Shown: positions 17,176 to 26,400 of the stretch, in pieces | How positions within the stretch are numbered: position 1 is the first letter of the stretch | Layout: the number at the start of each line of letters is the position of its first letter | Origin: Phycisphaerales bacterium | Lineage (GTDB): Bacteria; Planctomycetota; Phycisphaerae; Sedimentisphaerales; Anaerobacaceae | DNA length: 64,000 nucleotides | NCBI GenBank assembly: GCA_003170415.1 | Contig: PMZJ01000030.1 | Coordinates: forward strand, 90,751 to 154,750 | Direction of reading: 5' to 3' | Translations under genes and position numbers: made by a program | Notes under the pieces: generated by a model | The model's input: only the letters and a program-made list of their open reading frames with translations | Told to the model about the DNA's origin: nothing | Database searches by the model: none

Positions 17176-17649
17176 CTAACAAAGTTCGTTGCAGATATCG
17201 GCCAGGTAAGCATTGATTCTGTCGGAGAGTGTTTTGCTTAAGTTTTGGCCCAGTTCCAGCGATTCCGGCTCAATACCGAAAATCACTATCTGGTTCGGAC
17301 ATTCACCGAGTTGCCTGGAAAGCTCGATAATTCGCAGGATATCCGCCTCGTGAAGGGAGAAGTGCACCATTTTTTTTGTGGTTTGGACGTCAGTCGGCTC
17401 AAATTGCCTGATTGTTCCCGGCTTTTTACCCATTTTAATACAGTCGATGATTACGGCCTTTTTGCGGTTCGCGATTAAATGCAGAACATTCATACCGCCC
17501 GTGCCGGCGTCGATGAATTCAACGGAAGGAAATTTGTCCTGATTCTCGGAAAGCTTGCGGATTAAATGAACGCCGATACCCTCATCGGACAGGAGCGGAT
17601 TGCCCAGCCCTATGACAACGACGTCATTTCTATGCGTTTGGTCTGTCAC
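17176..17649 (-). CDS. [NiFe]-hydrogenase maturation protease (HycI/HyaD family)
   Basis: 157 residues. VVIGLGNPLLSDEGIGVHLI is the family signature with the nickel-sensing acidic residue (Glu in SDEGIG); FIDAGTGGMNVLHLI carries the second conserved acid, and HFSLHEADIL the conserved His. It removes the short C-terminal peptide from the large subunit after nickel insertion. The start is GTG at 17649, whose GTGA overlaps the stop of the large-subunit gene, so the two are coupled; an upstream in-frame ATG at 17685 would lie inside that gene. Confidence 0.93.
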   Translation of the reverse strand: MTDQTHRNDVVVIGLGNPLLSDEGIGVHLIRKLSENQDKFPSVEFIDAGTGGMNVLHLIANRKKAVIIDCIKMGKKPGTIRQFEPTDVQTTKKMVHFSLHEADILRIIELSRQLGECPNQIVIFGIEPESLELGQNLSKTLSDRINAYLADICNELC

Positions 17650-18956
17650 CTTACAAACTGCACGTCGAGGAAATGCGTTGAGCACGAGATGCAGGGGTCA
17701 TAAGCGCGGACGAGCATTTCCAGTTTCAATCGAATGTCTTTTTCGCTCTGGTCGAGGATTTCAGGCAGCAGTTTTTCGAAGTCCTTCTGGATATTGGCGT
17801 GGTTCTGGTTTGTCGGGATGCAGATATCGGCCGCGACGCATTTGCCGTTTTTGTCGAATTCGTACTCGTGGAAGAGTATCCCGCGAGGCGCCTCGACACA
17901 GCCGGCGCCTTTGCCGGCTTTCGGTGAGGATGTAACTTTTTCCGTCTTCAGGCCCCTGACCAGCAACTGGTCGATAAGGTCGATGCTTGTCTCAACGATA
18001 TGGAAACACTCGACAAGCTGGGCTACGGTGTTCATATATGGATTGCAGCAGTCCTTTTGGAGTCCGAACATTTTCGCGGCGTCTTTGGCCATTGGGCTTA
18101 GCAATTCAGCGTTGTTGTTGAACCGGGCCAGGGCGCCGACCGCGTATGCGTCACGGTGCCACTTTGCCCATTTTGCCGTCGATTGCTCAACCATGTATTC
18201 GTTCGCGACGTCGTGCCATTTCTCAATCGGCAAAACTGCGCCTTTATTGTCGTTGGATGTTACGCCGCCGTGATAGAAGGTATATGTCGGCGGGGTGGTC
18301 TGCTTGAGTGACACGTATTCGGTTGGGCGTTCAAATTTGGGAATGTTTGCCGCGACGCTGAGGACGACTTCCGCGATTTTTTTGAGGTCGGGCACTGCAT
18401 CTTTGAGCGTCTGCTGTAACTGGCGCAATTGTTTTTCGGTTGGCGTTCGGGTCAATCCGCCGGGGATGAGCGTTACCGGGTGAGTTGTTCTGCCCGCGAT
18501 GAGGTCCGACCAGTTATTGGCGATTCTGTGGGCCTTGACAATCGTCTTTACTGCGTCTGCCGCCCGTGCGACAAGAGGCACAACGGATGGCGTGCCGAAG
18601 AAATCCGGCGCAGCTAAGTATCCGACGTGCAGGGTATGGCTTTGCAGTTGCTCGGAGTAGTGCATCAGTATTCTCAGCTTGTCCGCCTGTTCGGAAACCT
18701 TGATGCCCAGCGCGGCTTCCACCGCCTTGGTCGCGGCGAGCGAATGTGTGATTGAACATATCCCGCAGATTCGCGAGACAATCGTTTGTATGTCCTGGTA
18801 GCTGTGGCCGCGGACCATCGCCTCGAAGAATCGCGGCGCCTCGGGCACCTGCCACTGGAGCTTTTCGATTTTGCCTTCTTTGACGTTTACGACTATGTTG
18901 CCGTGTCCTTCGACGCGGGTTATATGATGAACGTTGATATCGAGATTGTTATGCAT
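17646..18956 (-). CDS. hydA: [NiFe]-hydrogenase large (alpha) subunit, group 3 cytoplasmic type
   Basis: 436 residues from the ATG at 18956. Nickel-binding L1 motif RICGIC (Cys64, Cys67) and L2 motif DPCISCSTH (Cys422, Cys425, His428) are intact. The peptide after His428 is only FLDVQFVR, the short C-terminal extension expected as the protease target. The 453-residue open frame begins upstream, but the ATG at 18956 overlaps the end of the small-subunit gene and begins where the family begins. With the small, gamma and beta subunits it forms a soluble NAD(P)-linked sulfhydrogenase-type (group 3b) enzyme that makes or oxidises H2. Confidence 0.96.
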   Translation of the reverse strand: MHNNLDINVHHITRVEGHGNIVVNVKEGKIEKLQWQVPEAPRFFEAMVRGHSYQDIQTIVSRICGICSITHSLAATKAVEAALGIKVSEQADKLRILMHYSEQLQSHTLHVGYLAAPDFFGTPSVVPLVARAADAVKTIVKAHRIANNWSDLIAGRTTHPVTLIPGGLTRTPTEKQLRQLQQTLKDAVPDLKKIAEVVLSVAANIPKFERPTEYVSLKQTTPPTYTFYHGGVTSNDNKGAVLPIEKWHDVANEYMVEQSTAKWAKWHRDAYAVGALARFNNNAELLSPMAKDAAKMFGLQKDCCNPYMNTVAQLVECFHIVETSIDLIDQLLVRGLKTEKVTSSPKAGKGAGCVEAPRGILFHEYEFDKNGKCVAADICIPTNQNHANIQKDFEKLLPEILDQSEKDIRLKLEMLVRAYDPCISCSTHFLDVQFVR

Positions 18957-19698
18957 TTGTTGGCCCCTGACCGATTCCAAAAAGAACCATCTTTGCCTTG
19001 AGCGCATCGACGCTCAAACCATATCGTTCAATAACATCCTTTGCTCCGTTGACGTTCGGGTCATCGATGTAACCCCGACAGCCGAAGCACCTGAAACCTG
19101 ATGACGGGCATCTTGCGCCGCAGCCGGCCCTGATAATAGGCCCTAAGCAAACCTGCCCATAGTCCCACAGACACGGATTGCCTTTCGATTTGCACTCCAC
19201 GCATACGGGCCATTCGGGTATCTCCGGTTTTTTGCCCATAAGCAGGCAGCGAATCACGTATGTGAATTCTTTTCTGTCTATGGGGCAGCCGTGGATTTTG
19301 TAATCTACCTTGACCACCTCATCCACCGCTTTTGTAGGCATGGTTTCGAGATGAGGCATATCGGCCGACTTGCCGTAAACGCACTTTTTAACGTCGCTCA
19401 TCTCGAAGTTGTTCTTTAGCTTGTTTATTCCGCCGATTGTGGCGCATGCGCCAAGAGCAATGAGCGTTTTTGCCCTTGTCCTGATAATCTCTAATCGTTT
19501 CTCGTCTTCGGGCCTGGTAATTGAACCCTCGATTATGGCAATGTCATATTCCCTGCTTTGCTCACTCATCGCTTCTCGCCATTCGACCACTTCGACGTTA
19601 TCGATGAGGTCGAGCAGCTCCTCTTCGAGGTTGACGATTTGCAACTGGCATCCTTCGCAGCAGGCGAAGTCGAAAATCGCTACTCTTGGTCTATCCAT
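18949..19698 (-). CDS. hydD: [NiFe]-hydrogenase small (delta) subunit
   Basis: 249 residues. The N-terminal FACCEGCQLQI binds the proximal [4Fe-4S] cluster, GACATIGGINKLKN is the second conserved block, and CxxxxxxC arrangements near the C-terminus (GNPCLWDYGQVCLGPIIRAGC and CPSSGFRCFGCRG) supply further clusters. It carries electrons from the NiFe site to the diaphorase part. It overlaps the large-subunit gene by 8 nt and begins 1 nt after the stop of the gamma-subunit gene. No twin-arginine signal is present, so the enzyme is cytoplasmic. Confidence 0.95.
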   Translation of the reverse strand: MDRPRVAIFDFACCEGCQLQIVNLEEELLDLIDNVEVVEWREAMSEQSREYDIAIIEGSITRPEDEKRLEIIRTRAKTLIALGACATIGGINKLKNNFEMSDVKKCVYGKSADMPHLETMPTKAVDEVVKVDYKIHGCPIDRKEFTYVIRCLLMGKKPEIPEWPVCVECKSKGNPCLWDYGQVCLGPIIRAGCGARCPSSGFRCFGCRGYIDDPNVNGAKDVIERYGLSVDALKAKMVLFGIGQGPTNA

Positions 19699-19699
19699 A

Positions 19700-20542
19700 T
19701 CAGATTGCCTCCGGGGCTATACGCAGGTCGGAATAACGGAATACCGGCCCGTCTATACAGGCGTAATAGTTGTTAATCTGGCAGTGCCCGCACTTGCCTA
19801 CGCCGCACTTCATTTTTCTTTCGAGGTTCAGGAATATTCTTTCTTTGGGCACTTCCGCTTCCTGCAGGGCCATCAGCACGAATTTGTACATAACCGGCGG
19901 GCCGCAGATGAACACCAGCGCTGACTCAAGCTCTTTTTCGATTTTGGGAATAAGAGTGGTAACGACGCCGACGTTGCCGAGCCAGCAGTCGTCGGTCTGG
20001 TCGATTGTTTCCATAAATCGTATATCGTTCCTGTGCGACCAGACGTCGAGCTCCGAGTGAAAGAATCTTTGCGACAGACACTTTGTTCCGAGCAGGACGG
20101 CAAGCTCTTTATAATCGGCGCGGTTGTCGAGAACATAGTTTATGAAAGACCTCTGGGGCACAAGCCCGATGCCGCCGCAGATAAACACGACGTTTTTGCC
20201 CTTTGCCTCTTCTACCGGGTATGTGCCTTTTCCCAGCGGGCCTCGTATCCCGATTTTGTCGCCGATTCTCATCCGGTGAACCGCGTTGGTAACGTTGCCG
20301 GTTCTGCGGATGACAAGTTCGAAGTAACCCTTCTGCGTGGGCGATGATGAGATTGTAATCGGCGCTTCACCTACACCCGCGATTGATACCTCGACGAATT
20401 GGCCCGGGATGAAGTCGAACGGCTCATTGTCATCGATTGACAGCCGAAGATACATCTCGGTCGGGTTCATCAGCCGTTTCTTTTCAAGGGTCGCCAGCCG
20501 GGGCAGGTAAATGTCTTTTTCAACAGCACAACGTTCGCACAT
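19700..20542 (-). CDS. hydG: Hydrogenase gamma subunit (FAD/NAD(P)-binding diaphorase)
   Basis: 280 residues of the ferredoxin-NADP+ reductase family. The FAD-binding barrel ends with RMRIGDKIGIRGPLGKG, the NAD(P) domain starts VVFICGGIGLVPQRSFI, and the C-terminal KCGVGKCGHCQI carries the [2Fe-2S] cysteines as in sulfhydrogenase gamma and dihydroorotate dehydrogenase PyrK proteins. In the context of the hydrogenase genes it passes electrons between NAD(P)H and the iron-sulfur chain. Confidence 0.93.
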   Translation of the reverse strand: MCERCAVEKDIYLPRLATLEKKRLMNPTEMYLRLSIDDNEPFDFIPGQFVEVSIAGVGEAPITISSSPTQKGYFELVIRRTGNVTNAVHRMRIGDKIGIRGPLGKGTYPVEEAKGKNVVFICGGIGLVPQRSFINYVLDNRADYKELAVLLGTKCLSQRFFHSELDVWSHRNDIRFMETIDQTDDCWLGNVGVVTTLIPKIEKELESALVFICGPPVMYKFVLMALQEAEVPKERIFLNLERKMKCGVGKCGHCQINNYYACIDGPVFRYSDLRIAPEAI

Positions 20543-20560
20543 TATTAAAACTCCTTATTC

Positions 20561-20618
20561 GTGTCGAGGGCGTCCCGCCCTCGGTTAAAATAGACGCGGG
20601 CAGGATGCCCGCGACACT
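20561..20618. repeat. Dumbbell palindrome between hydB and hydG
   Basis: Terminal inverted repeat GTGTCG ... CGACAC encloses two perfect hairpins, CGAGGGCG-TC-CCGCCCTCG and CGCGGGC-AGGAT-GCCCGCG. It lies inside the hydrogenase operon, between the beta and gamma genes. Two hairpins bracketed by an outer repeat also describes the element at 55403-55469. Confidence 0.7.
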
Positions 20619-21657
20619 ACTTTATTCCCAAATCGTCAACTAACCTGTTGTAAACCTTGACCGGGTTTGCGATATCCGGCAGGCACGCGCCCACGCATCG
20701 CCCGCACCCGACGCAGGACATTATCTGGCTGCTTATTTTCTCAGGCACGTATTTGCATTTTCGATACAGTCGGTGCCTGAAGCGGTCGGCTCGTTTCTTC
20801 CTGAATTCGTGCTCGCCCGCCACTTTTGTGAAACCGTCGAGCAGGCAGCCGTCCCAGGCACGCTGTCTTTTGCCCGATATGAAGTCCCAGTTTACGTCAT
20901 CCTGCACGTTGAAGCAGTAGCAGGTCGGGCAGACGAGATTGCAGGAGCCGCAGCTAAAACAGGTCTTGGCCTTTTCTTCCCAGACGGGATGGTCATAAGC
21001 CCTTTCGAGCAGTTTGGGCAGATAGGATGCCTCGCATTTCAGTTTGTGATTATTAAGCCGTTTTTCGTTTTCGGCCTGGATTTTCTGTCTTGCCTGAAGG
21101 TCTTTTTCGCTTGAGTCAACTGCGCCTTGGGCCTTGGCGATAAAGCGATCACCTTTCTTTGAGCCGCTTTCCATAACGAACGCATTGCCTATATCGGTCA
21201 GCAGAACATCAAAACCATCCTTGACTGTTGCCGTGCCCATTGAGGAGGCAAACACATTTTTGGATGGCGAGACCACGTCGCAGGCGACTATCGTGGCGTT
21301 GTGGCGTCTTTTCATATAGTGGGTATCGTAATTGTCCTGCGTGAAAAGCGTGTCAAGCTGGTTTAACGCCACCATATCATAAGGATGAACGCCCAGAAGG
21401 ACAAACGGGGTATCATCGTAAACTGACTTGTAGCCGTCGCCGACTTCGAAAGTCAGCAGCGTTTCAACCGGCGGCAGGAAGTACTTTTTCGGCGGCTGAA
21501 GCGTTACATCGTAATCCAGTCGAAGCTGGTCGGCTGATTCGAGCTGCTCAAAATCGAAGCGGTCGCCCTTGGCGCAGACGCCGATGACTCGCTGCCGTTT
21601 TATGATTTCATCCACAAATCGCCTGAACGCGTTTTTGTCGATTGTTACTGTTCTCAT
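20617..21657 (-). CDS. hydB: Hydrogenase beta subunit (4Fe-4S electron-transfer protein)
   Basis: 346 residues. Two ferredoxin-type clusters are visible: CFSCGSCNLVCPTC followed by YCFNVQDDV (about 237-258), and CVGCGRCVGACLPDIANP (about 315-332). The N-terminal 220 residues match the sulfhydrogenase beta family (pfam-type Fe-S dicluster domain, also in anaerobic sulfite reductase subunit A). It links the diaphorase and the small subunit. The gene is the first structural hydrogenase gene, 70 nt downstream of rex, and is separated from hydG by a repeat element. Confidence 0.93.
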   Translation of the reverse strand: MRTVTIDKNAFRRFVDEIIKRQRVIGVCAKGDRFDFEQLESADQLRLDYDVTLQPPKKYFLPPVETLLTFEVGDGYKSVYDDTPFVLLGVHPYDMVALNQLDTLFTQDNYDTHYMKRRHNATIVACDVVSPSKNVFASSMGTATVKDGFDVLLTDIGNAFVMESGSKKGDRFIAKAQGAVDSSEKDLQARQKIQAENEKRLNNHKLKCEASYLPKLLERAYDHPVWEEKAKTCFSCGSCNLVCPTCYCFNVQDDVNWDFISGKRQRAWDGCLLDGFTKVAGEHEFRKKRADRFRHRLYRKCKYVPEKISSQIMSCVGCGRCVGACLPDIANPVKVYNRLVDDLGIK

Positions 21658-21727
21658 TTTACGCCTCTGTTAAAAATGTTCTCGAACGTTATTCGTCAAA
21701 ATCCTAATACCTTGCCGGTTTCTTTTT

Positions 21728-22345
21728 TTAAGGAATATAGTATGGCAGACGGGCAAGGTCCGTCGCTATATCTATCGTTATCACCTTTATCTTTTTCGGG
21801 ACGACGATTCTCCGCGGGGAGAAATTCAATATCCCCTTAACGCCTGCCCTGACCAGCGCATCCGCTACGTCCTGCGCCGCCTGTTCGGGCACGGCGATAA
21901 TCGCCATATCCACCTGTCGCTTGCCCAGTGTATCGAGCATAGAAATATTTTCAACCGCGACATCGTTCATCTTCCGGCCAATTTTGGCGGGGTCATTATC
22001 AAATGCGGCGGTAATTTGAAAACCGTATGTTCCAAAACCCGTGTATGCCATTATCGCTGAACCCAGGTTGCCGACCCCCACCAGAGCGGTTTTGCGCGTC
22101 GTATCGAGCTTTAGTATCTTTTTGATTTGCTTAGCGAGGTTCTCGATGTCGTAGCCGACGCCGCGGGTCCCGAAGTCGCCGAAATAGGAGAAGTCCTTCC
22201 TTATCTGCCAGGGGTTTACGCTGACAAAATCCGCCAGTTTGCTGCTGGAGACGCTGCTGAGTCCCTGCCGGGACATAAGGGCCAGCCCCCGAAGGTAAAC
22301 CGGCAGGCGACGAACCGTCTCATTTGGTATCTTGCTGTATCTCAC
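21728..22345 (-). CDS. rex: Redox-sensing transcriptional repressor Rex
   Basis: 205 residues. N-terminal winged helix with SSSKLADFVSVNPWQIRKDFSYFGDFG, then the NAD(H)-binding Rossmann domain with VGVGNLGSAI (GVGNLG at 90-95). Rex binds DNA when NAD+ dominates and lets go when NADH rises. The start is GTG (22345) without a strong Shine-Dalgarno. It is the first gene of what looks like an operon with the NAD(P)-linked hydrogenase, and its own promoter holds a near-consensus Rex site, so NADH level probably sets hydrogenase expression. Confidence 0.96.
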   Translation of the reverse strand: MRYSKIPNETVRRLPVYLRGLALMSRQGLSSVSSSKLADFVSVNPWQIRKDFSYFGDFGTRGVGYDIENLAKQIKKILKLDTTRKTALVGVGNLGSAIMAYTGFGTYGFQITAAFDNDPAKIGRKMNDVAVENISMLDTLGKRQVDMAIIAVPEQAAQDVADALVRAGVKGILNFSPRRIVVPKKIKVITIDIATDLARLPYYIP

Positions 22346-22370
22346 AATATATATTATGCCCAGTTAGTGC

Positions 22371-22388
22371 TTGTGAACACAATCACAA
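22371..22388 (-). promoter_or_regulatory. Rex operator upstream of rex
   Basis: TTGTGA-ACACAA-TCACAA is an 18-nt palindrome with perfect 6-nt arms and matches the Rex consensus TTGTGA...TCACAA. It starts 26 nt upstream of the rex GTG and lies just downstream of the promoter, a position suited to roadblock or occlusion autoregulation. Confidence 0.85.
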
Positions 22389-22402
22389 AGTCATAAAAAA
22401 GC

Positions 22403-22432
22403 ACTTTACAAAATTACACATAGTCCTGTCAA
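22403..22432 (-). promoter_or_regulatory. Promoter of the rex-hydrogenase operon
   Basis: On the minus strand TTGACA (22427-22432), 18-nt spacer, TAAAGT (22403-22408). The -35 box is perfect and the -10 is 4/6. The transcription start would fall near 22396, so the Rex site lies at about +8 to +25. Confidence 0.65.
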
Positions 22433-22448
22433 GGAATTTAGACGCCGA

Positions 22449-22721
22449 TTGATTGAAAAAAGAACTGCTTGTTGTGTAATAATGCTGAAAAGCGGGTTTT
22501 TGTTTTTCATAGCGGAAAGCTGTTCGGCGCAATCGATACAACCGTCAAATCGCTCACGTTTTATATGGCCTGTTGTTCGGGTATGCGTTTTTATATCACT
22601 ATGTCCATTTCTATACTATATGAGGAGAGGCGATTTCCGATATAGGGTTGAATCTTACGAAAAGGCAGTGAAGAAAAAGGAACCTTGTGAATCCTGTCAA
22701 AGTGACCCGGAGGCGCTATGA
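22449..22721 (+). CDS. Small cysteine-containing membrane protein, uncertain
   Basis: Up to 90 residues from a TTG; ATGs at 22482 and 22620 are in frame. It has hydrophobic parts (LKSGFLFFIA and FIWPVVRVCVFISLCPFLYY) and a charged tail with KKKEPCESCQSDPEAL. No clear ribosome-binding site supports any start. What favours a real gene is the ATGA overlap of its stop with a small downstream membrane ORF that has a good ribosome-binding site inside this gene. Divergent from rex. Confidence 0.4.
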   Translation: MIEKRTACCVIMLKSGFLFFIAESCSAQSIQPSNRSRFIWPVVRVCVFISLCPFLYYMRRGDFRYRVESYEKAVKKKEPCESCQSDPEAL

Positions 22722-22816
22722 TGAAGGCCGTTAGCGAAACATCGAGACCAAACTGGTGGGAATGGCTCATTGTTGGCGTATTGTTTGTGATGGCCGTCGT
22801 TTGTGTCCATGTATAA
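22718..22816 (+). CDS. Single-span membrane micropeptide
   Basis: A 32-residue ORF: MMKAVSETSRPNWWEW, then a hydrophobic helix LIVGVLFVMAVVCVHV. GGAGG (22709-22713) precedes the double ATG at a workable spacing, and the start overlaps the stop of the preceding ORF. The aromatic belt NWWEW before a 16-residue hydrophobic stretch is typical of small inner-membrane subunits. No function is proposed. Confidence 0.5.
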   Translation: MMKAVSETSRPNWWEWLIVGVLFVMAVVCVHV

Positions 22817-22869
22817 TATCCTTCTGTTCCATTTCTAAGTTCAATAAGTGAGCTGAATTTTGACTGTTT

Positions 22870-23058
22870 TTATTTTGAATTGAATTTGCCGCACCAATCA
22901 TCAGGATTCACATTTGGCCACCCTTTTTCGTTTTGTATTCTTCCGCCTTCGTCGTAGGGAATACCAGCGTGTTGCACAACTGGAGGCATTACGCGGCACT
23001 GGCCATAATTTGCGTCATAGAACTCACACTTAGAACATCGTCTTTCTGTGTTGCTCAT
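22870..23058 (-). CDS. Small cysteine-rich protein (probable zinc or Fe-S binding)
   Basis: 62 residues, MSNTERRCSKCEFYDANYGQ then C, with RVMPPV and a C-terminal WPNVNPDDWCGKF. Four cysteines in C-x2-C-x8-C ... C spacing resemble a small family of metal-binding proteins seen in phage and bacterial genomes. A strong AAAGGAGG stands 6 nt before the ATG on the minus strand. No partner gene; tRNA-Phe lies about 100 nt upstream. Confidence 0.75.
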   Translation of the reverse strand: MSNTERRCSKCEFYDANYGQCRVMPPVVQHAGIPYDEGGRIQNEKGWPNVNPDDWCGKFNSK

Positions 23059-23155
23059 AAACGCCTCCTTTCAATGTTTCTTTTCTTCGCCCGCGAAAAA
23101 AAGACAAGCAGCAGGCAAGGTGAAAATCTCCCCCCGCCAAAAACCTCGTTTTTAA

Positions 23156-23228
23156 TGGGCAGGGCCGGAGTTGAACCGGCGACACGTGGATTTTCAGTCC
23201 ACTGCTCTACCACCTGAGCTACCTACCC
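23156..23228 (-). tRNA. tRNA-Phe (GAA)
   Basis: Cloverleaf on the minus strand: acceptor GGGTAGG/CCTGCCC with one G-U pair, TA at 8-9, D stem GCTC, anticodon stem GTGGA/TCCAC with loop CTGAAAA giving anticodon GAA, T arm GCCGG-TTCAACT-CCGGC, and discriminator A. CCA is not encoded. Confidence 0.96.
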
Positions 23229-23234
23229 AGTGTT

Positions 23235-23440
23235 TATCAAATTTTAACCACTGATTACACAGATTAACACAGAGATTTTACCACTAAAAAACTAAAACGC
23301 AAAGTTTTTTAACCGCAGATTTTTCTTTAGCCACAAAAATGCACAAAAAACTCAAGAGTAGCAAATTTAACCTTTTGCGTCTTTTGTGCTTTCTCGCGGC
23401 TAAAAAACTTGGTGTCTTTGTGTCGTAGTGGCGGACTTTT
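23235..23440. repeat. Degenerate 'cacaaag' low-complexity repeat
   Basis: Runs such as ACAGATTAACACAGAGATTT, AAACGCAAAGTTTTTTAACC, CCACAAAAATGCACAAAAAA fill the gap between tRNA-Phe and the surface-protein gene. The same type of sequence recurs at 26512-26570, 26700-26730, 26828-26905, 45571-45625, 45880-45905, 58080-58110 and 62520-62660, always intergenic. Confidence 0.6.
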
Positions 23441-23444
23441 ATTC

Positions 23445-26400
23445 TTACCAGGGGGCTTGCCATAACCAGTCGTCGCAGAATTGAGAAAGGTCATCTATAT
23501 CGACGTCATTATCCAAATCAAGCGACTTGTTTGGGTCGGTTGTTTTCCATGCAGGAGCCCATATTGCGTAATCGATGAAGTTTACAATCTTGTTACGGTC
23601 AAAATCCGCTTTTGGCCAGTCCAGTTCATCGGCCCCGATATCGGCCCGTATGGCTGATTTTCCGAACATTATTCGACATTCACCGTCGATGTCGGTTTCA
23701 TTGAAATCCATAAAGCAGGGGTCGCCCGCGTCTATGCAAAGCGATTCCGGTCTCAAATGAAAGTCATTCGCATCTACATTTACAAAACACGGGTCGGTAT
23801 GGATATTGCCTGTGCCGGAATCATTATTCTTGATGCAGCTATAAGTTGCACTACAACTGTACAAGTCATCATTATGACCCCAAACAATGCAATTATTTAT
23901 CACTGGCGCAGTTGTTCCCGACAAAAGGTAGATGCCGTATGAGTTATTACTGACAATAGTATTATTACGTATGATTGTTGCGCCGGGATAAGAAGATAGA
24001 AGAATTCCATATCCTCCATTGCAATATATCCAATTGTCAAGAATGATGTCGCCACTTGATGAGTTACTGGTCATAATACCAACAGGGTTGTTCGAGAAAA
24101 TCTTACATCCGGTAATAGTCGATGGCAAAGAAGATGCCCAAACAGAAATTCCCCGATAATTGTTGTAAATCGAGCAATTTTGAACTGTAATGAGAGAATT
24201 GGCTCGATAAAGGTATATGCCGTCGTACGTATTATTGTTTCGTATAATACTGTTCACGATTCGTGTTTCGGGAAGAGTTCCGTTATTTCCAAAGTCTGTA
24301 TTTATTCCTACGCTGCTGTTTTGGATATTACAGTCAATAACTGTAAAAGCCGAATTGATTGCGTTTATTCCATAGGCAGAGTTATTGGTGATTAAGCAAT
24401 TTAAGATTTTGAGGTAGGCGTTTGCAATTTTGATACCAGCATCGTTATTAGCGCCGGTTATTGTAAAGCCATCGAGGATATTATTTTGGCTAAGACCGGA
24501 AGCTGTTATGACACGATAAACATAGCCAGTTCCTTTTTTGAGGGTGGTTTCGTTATTTGCGTCATTAAAATCACGCTGTATAATCGATGTTTCATTACCT
24601 GCAAAATGGCCATATAGAGGGATGCCGTTAATAAGTTTGAAAGTTAAAAGACCATTTAGAATACAAGGGTCTTGGATGGAGGGGTTGTAAATTCCTTTAG
24701 CGACCCAGATTTGCGAGCCGTCTCCAATACTTGCCCTGTCTAATGCCTTTTGTAAATCGGTATAAGCATCTTGCCAAGACATTCCATTATTTTTACCTCC
24801 CACGCGGTTGCAATCGACGTAGATAACCTCTGGATTCCATGCGCAGACGGAAGTATTTACTTTGGCAGAACAGCACATCGTATCACCTGCAATCCGGCTG
24901 GCGTTAGTAAATACAGTGCAGGGTTCCGCAAAGTTATTGACATCAACCTTGAGCAAAAAAGTGCCGTTGCCTTCGGGCGGGACCGTTCCGATGTTCCAGG
25001 TTACGGTTCGAGCAGTTGGGTCATAATCGCCCTCAGGGGAGGATGAATTATAATCGACTTCTACGGGCAGATAGTCAATAAGAATGACATTGCTGTCGCC
25101 GATGCCGTTAGAATCATAGGTAATCGTGTAATTTATTTCACGGCCCGGCAAAACACAATCACCGTCATTAACATCGTCAACTATTTCGAGAGCCAGATAA
25201 GTCGCTTCGTTAAATATTAACGGTACAAACGATGCTTGAGCGGTGTATCCGAAGCCCGAGTATGCCGAAATTTCCTTATCACTCTTGATTCTCCATAAGC
25301 CATTACCTGGATTTGCATTAACGAATTGTCCCATATTCAGGACATAGTGGGCTTGCAAAGCTCCGGTGGTCGAGTTATACACATCGACTTGTGTATTATC
25401 CATATGAGCAAGAATATATAAATACCCCCCATTTAGCGTTGTGCCGATAATATCTATGCCCACCCCTGTACCCAATTTGTCCGGTACAAAGGTTCCTTGA
25501 TAATAATTCGATGTCATCGCGACCCACGGCTGTGCACTCACCGTAACGGGCTTGCTGCTCGTGATGGTAAAGTACTTATTTGCCCCATCGGGGTAACTTT
25601 GGACATGTGCCTGTCCACTATCCAATGTGCCTTCCCAAATTAGCTCCTGCGTATTGCTGTCCTTAATACTTGCAAATGTGTTACCATCATATGAAATGAC
25701 CGTTAAATCTTCCGACCAACCTTCAATATCACTGAGATATGTGTAGAATTCTGTCCCGTTCCACAGGCCATTGGCGGAAGGCACAAAATATGACTGGTCA
25801 TAGCAGGTTAAAGCTGAAATGGGTTTGTCAGCTATTATGTGAAGGTATTTCGCGGAAAGACCCGAATTGGCCCAGTGTTTGCCTTTATCTAGGGTAAATG
25901 AGGCAATATCTGCGTAGATGCCGTTGGTAATTTCCTGTTGGATGGTAATATTGGTGCCGTTTTCATAGGCGAAAACAATAAATTCGCAATGCCCGCCCAA
26001 TGCCGGCGCATAGGTGTAAAATTCTCTGCTTGCCCCGCGACCATTAGCATCCATCGCATAATAACCGCTAGTACCGGCTGTCGTCGCGTCGCCTGTCAGA
26101 ACGGCAAACTTATTTGAACCGGCAACGAAATAAACGCCCATAGAAGTGTTAAGATATACATGCTCCCCTTTATTCAATATGTTAGGGGCGACTGCAACAG
26201 GGTTGCCGCCGGAATCATATACTTCCAGCCGAGTTCCATCTTCATAGCTAAACAAGACAATGTCTTCCGTAGTGAAAATGTATGAACTATACGTCAACAT
26301 CGTGGACGTTTCGAGCGATTTGGCGGAATAAATGACACCGACATCTTGTTTTGTAATATTGGCATACTGCAAATTGCCGGTTCTGATGCCGTAAGAATCA

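Noticed and set aside
23059..23155. CRISPR array signals in the repeat-rich gaps
   Set aside because: No regularly spaced identical repeats with unique spacers; the repeats are degenerate and irregular here and elsewhere.
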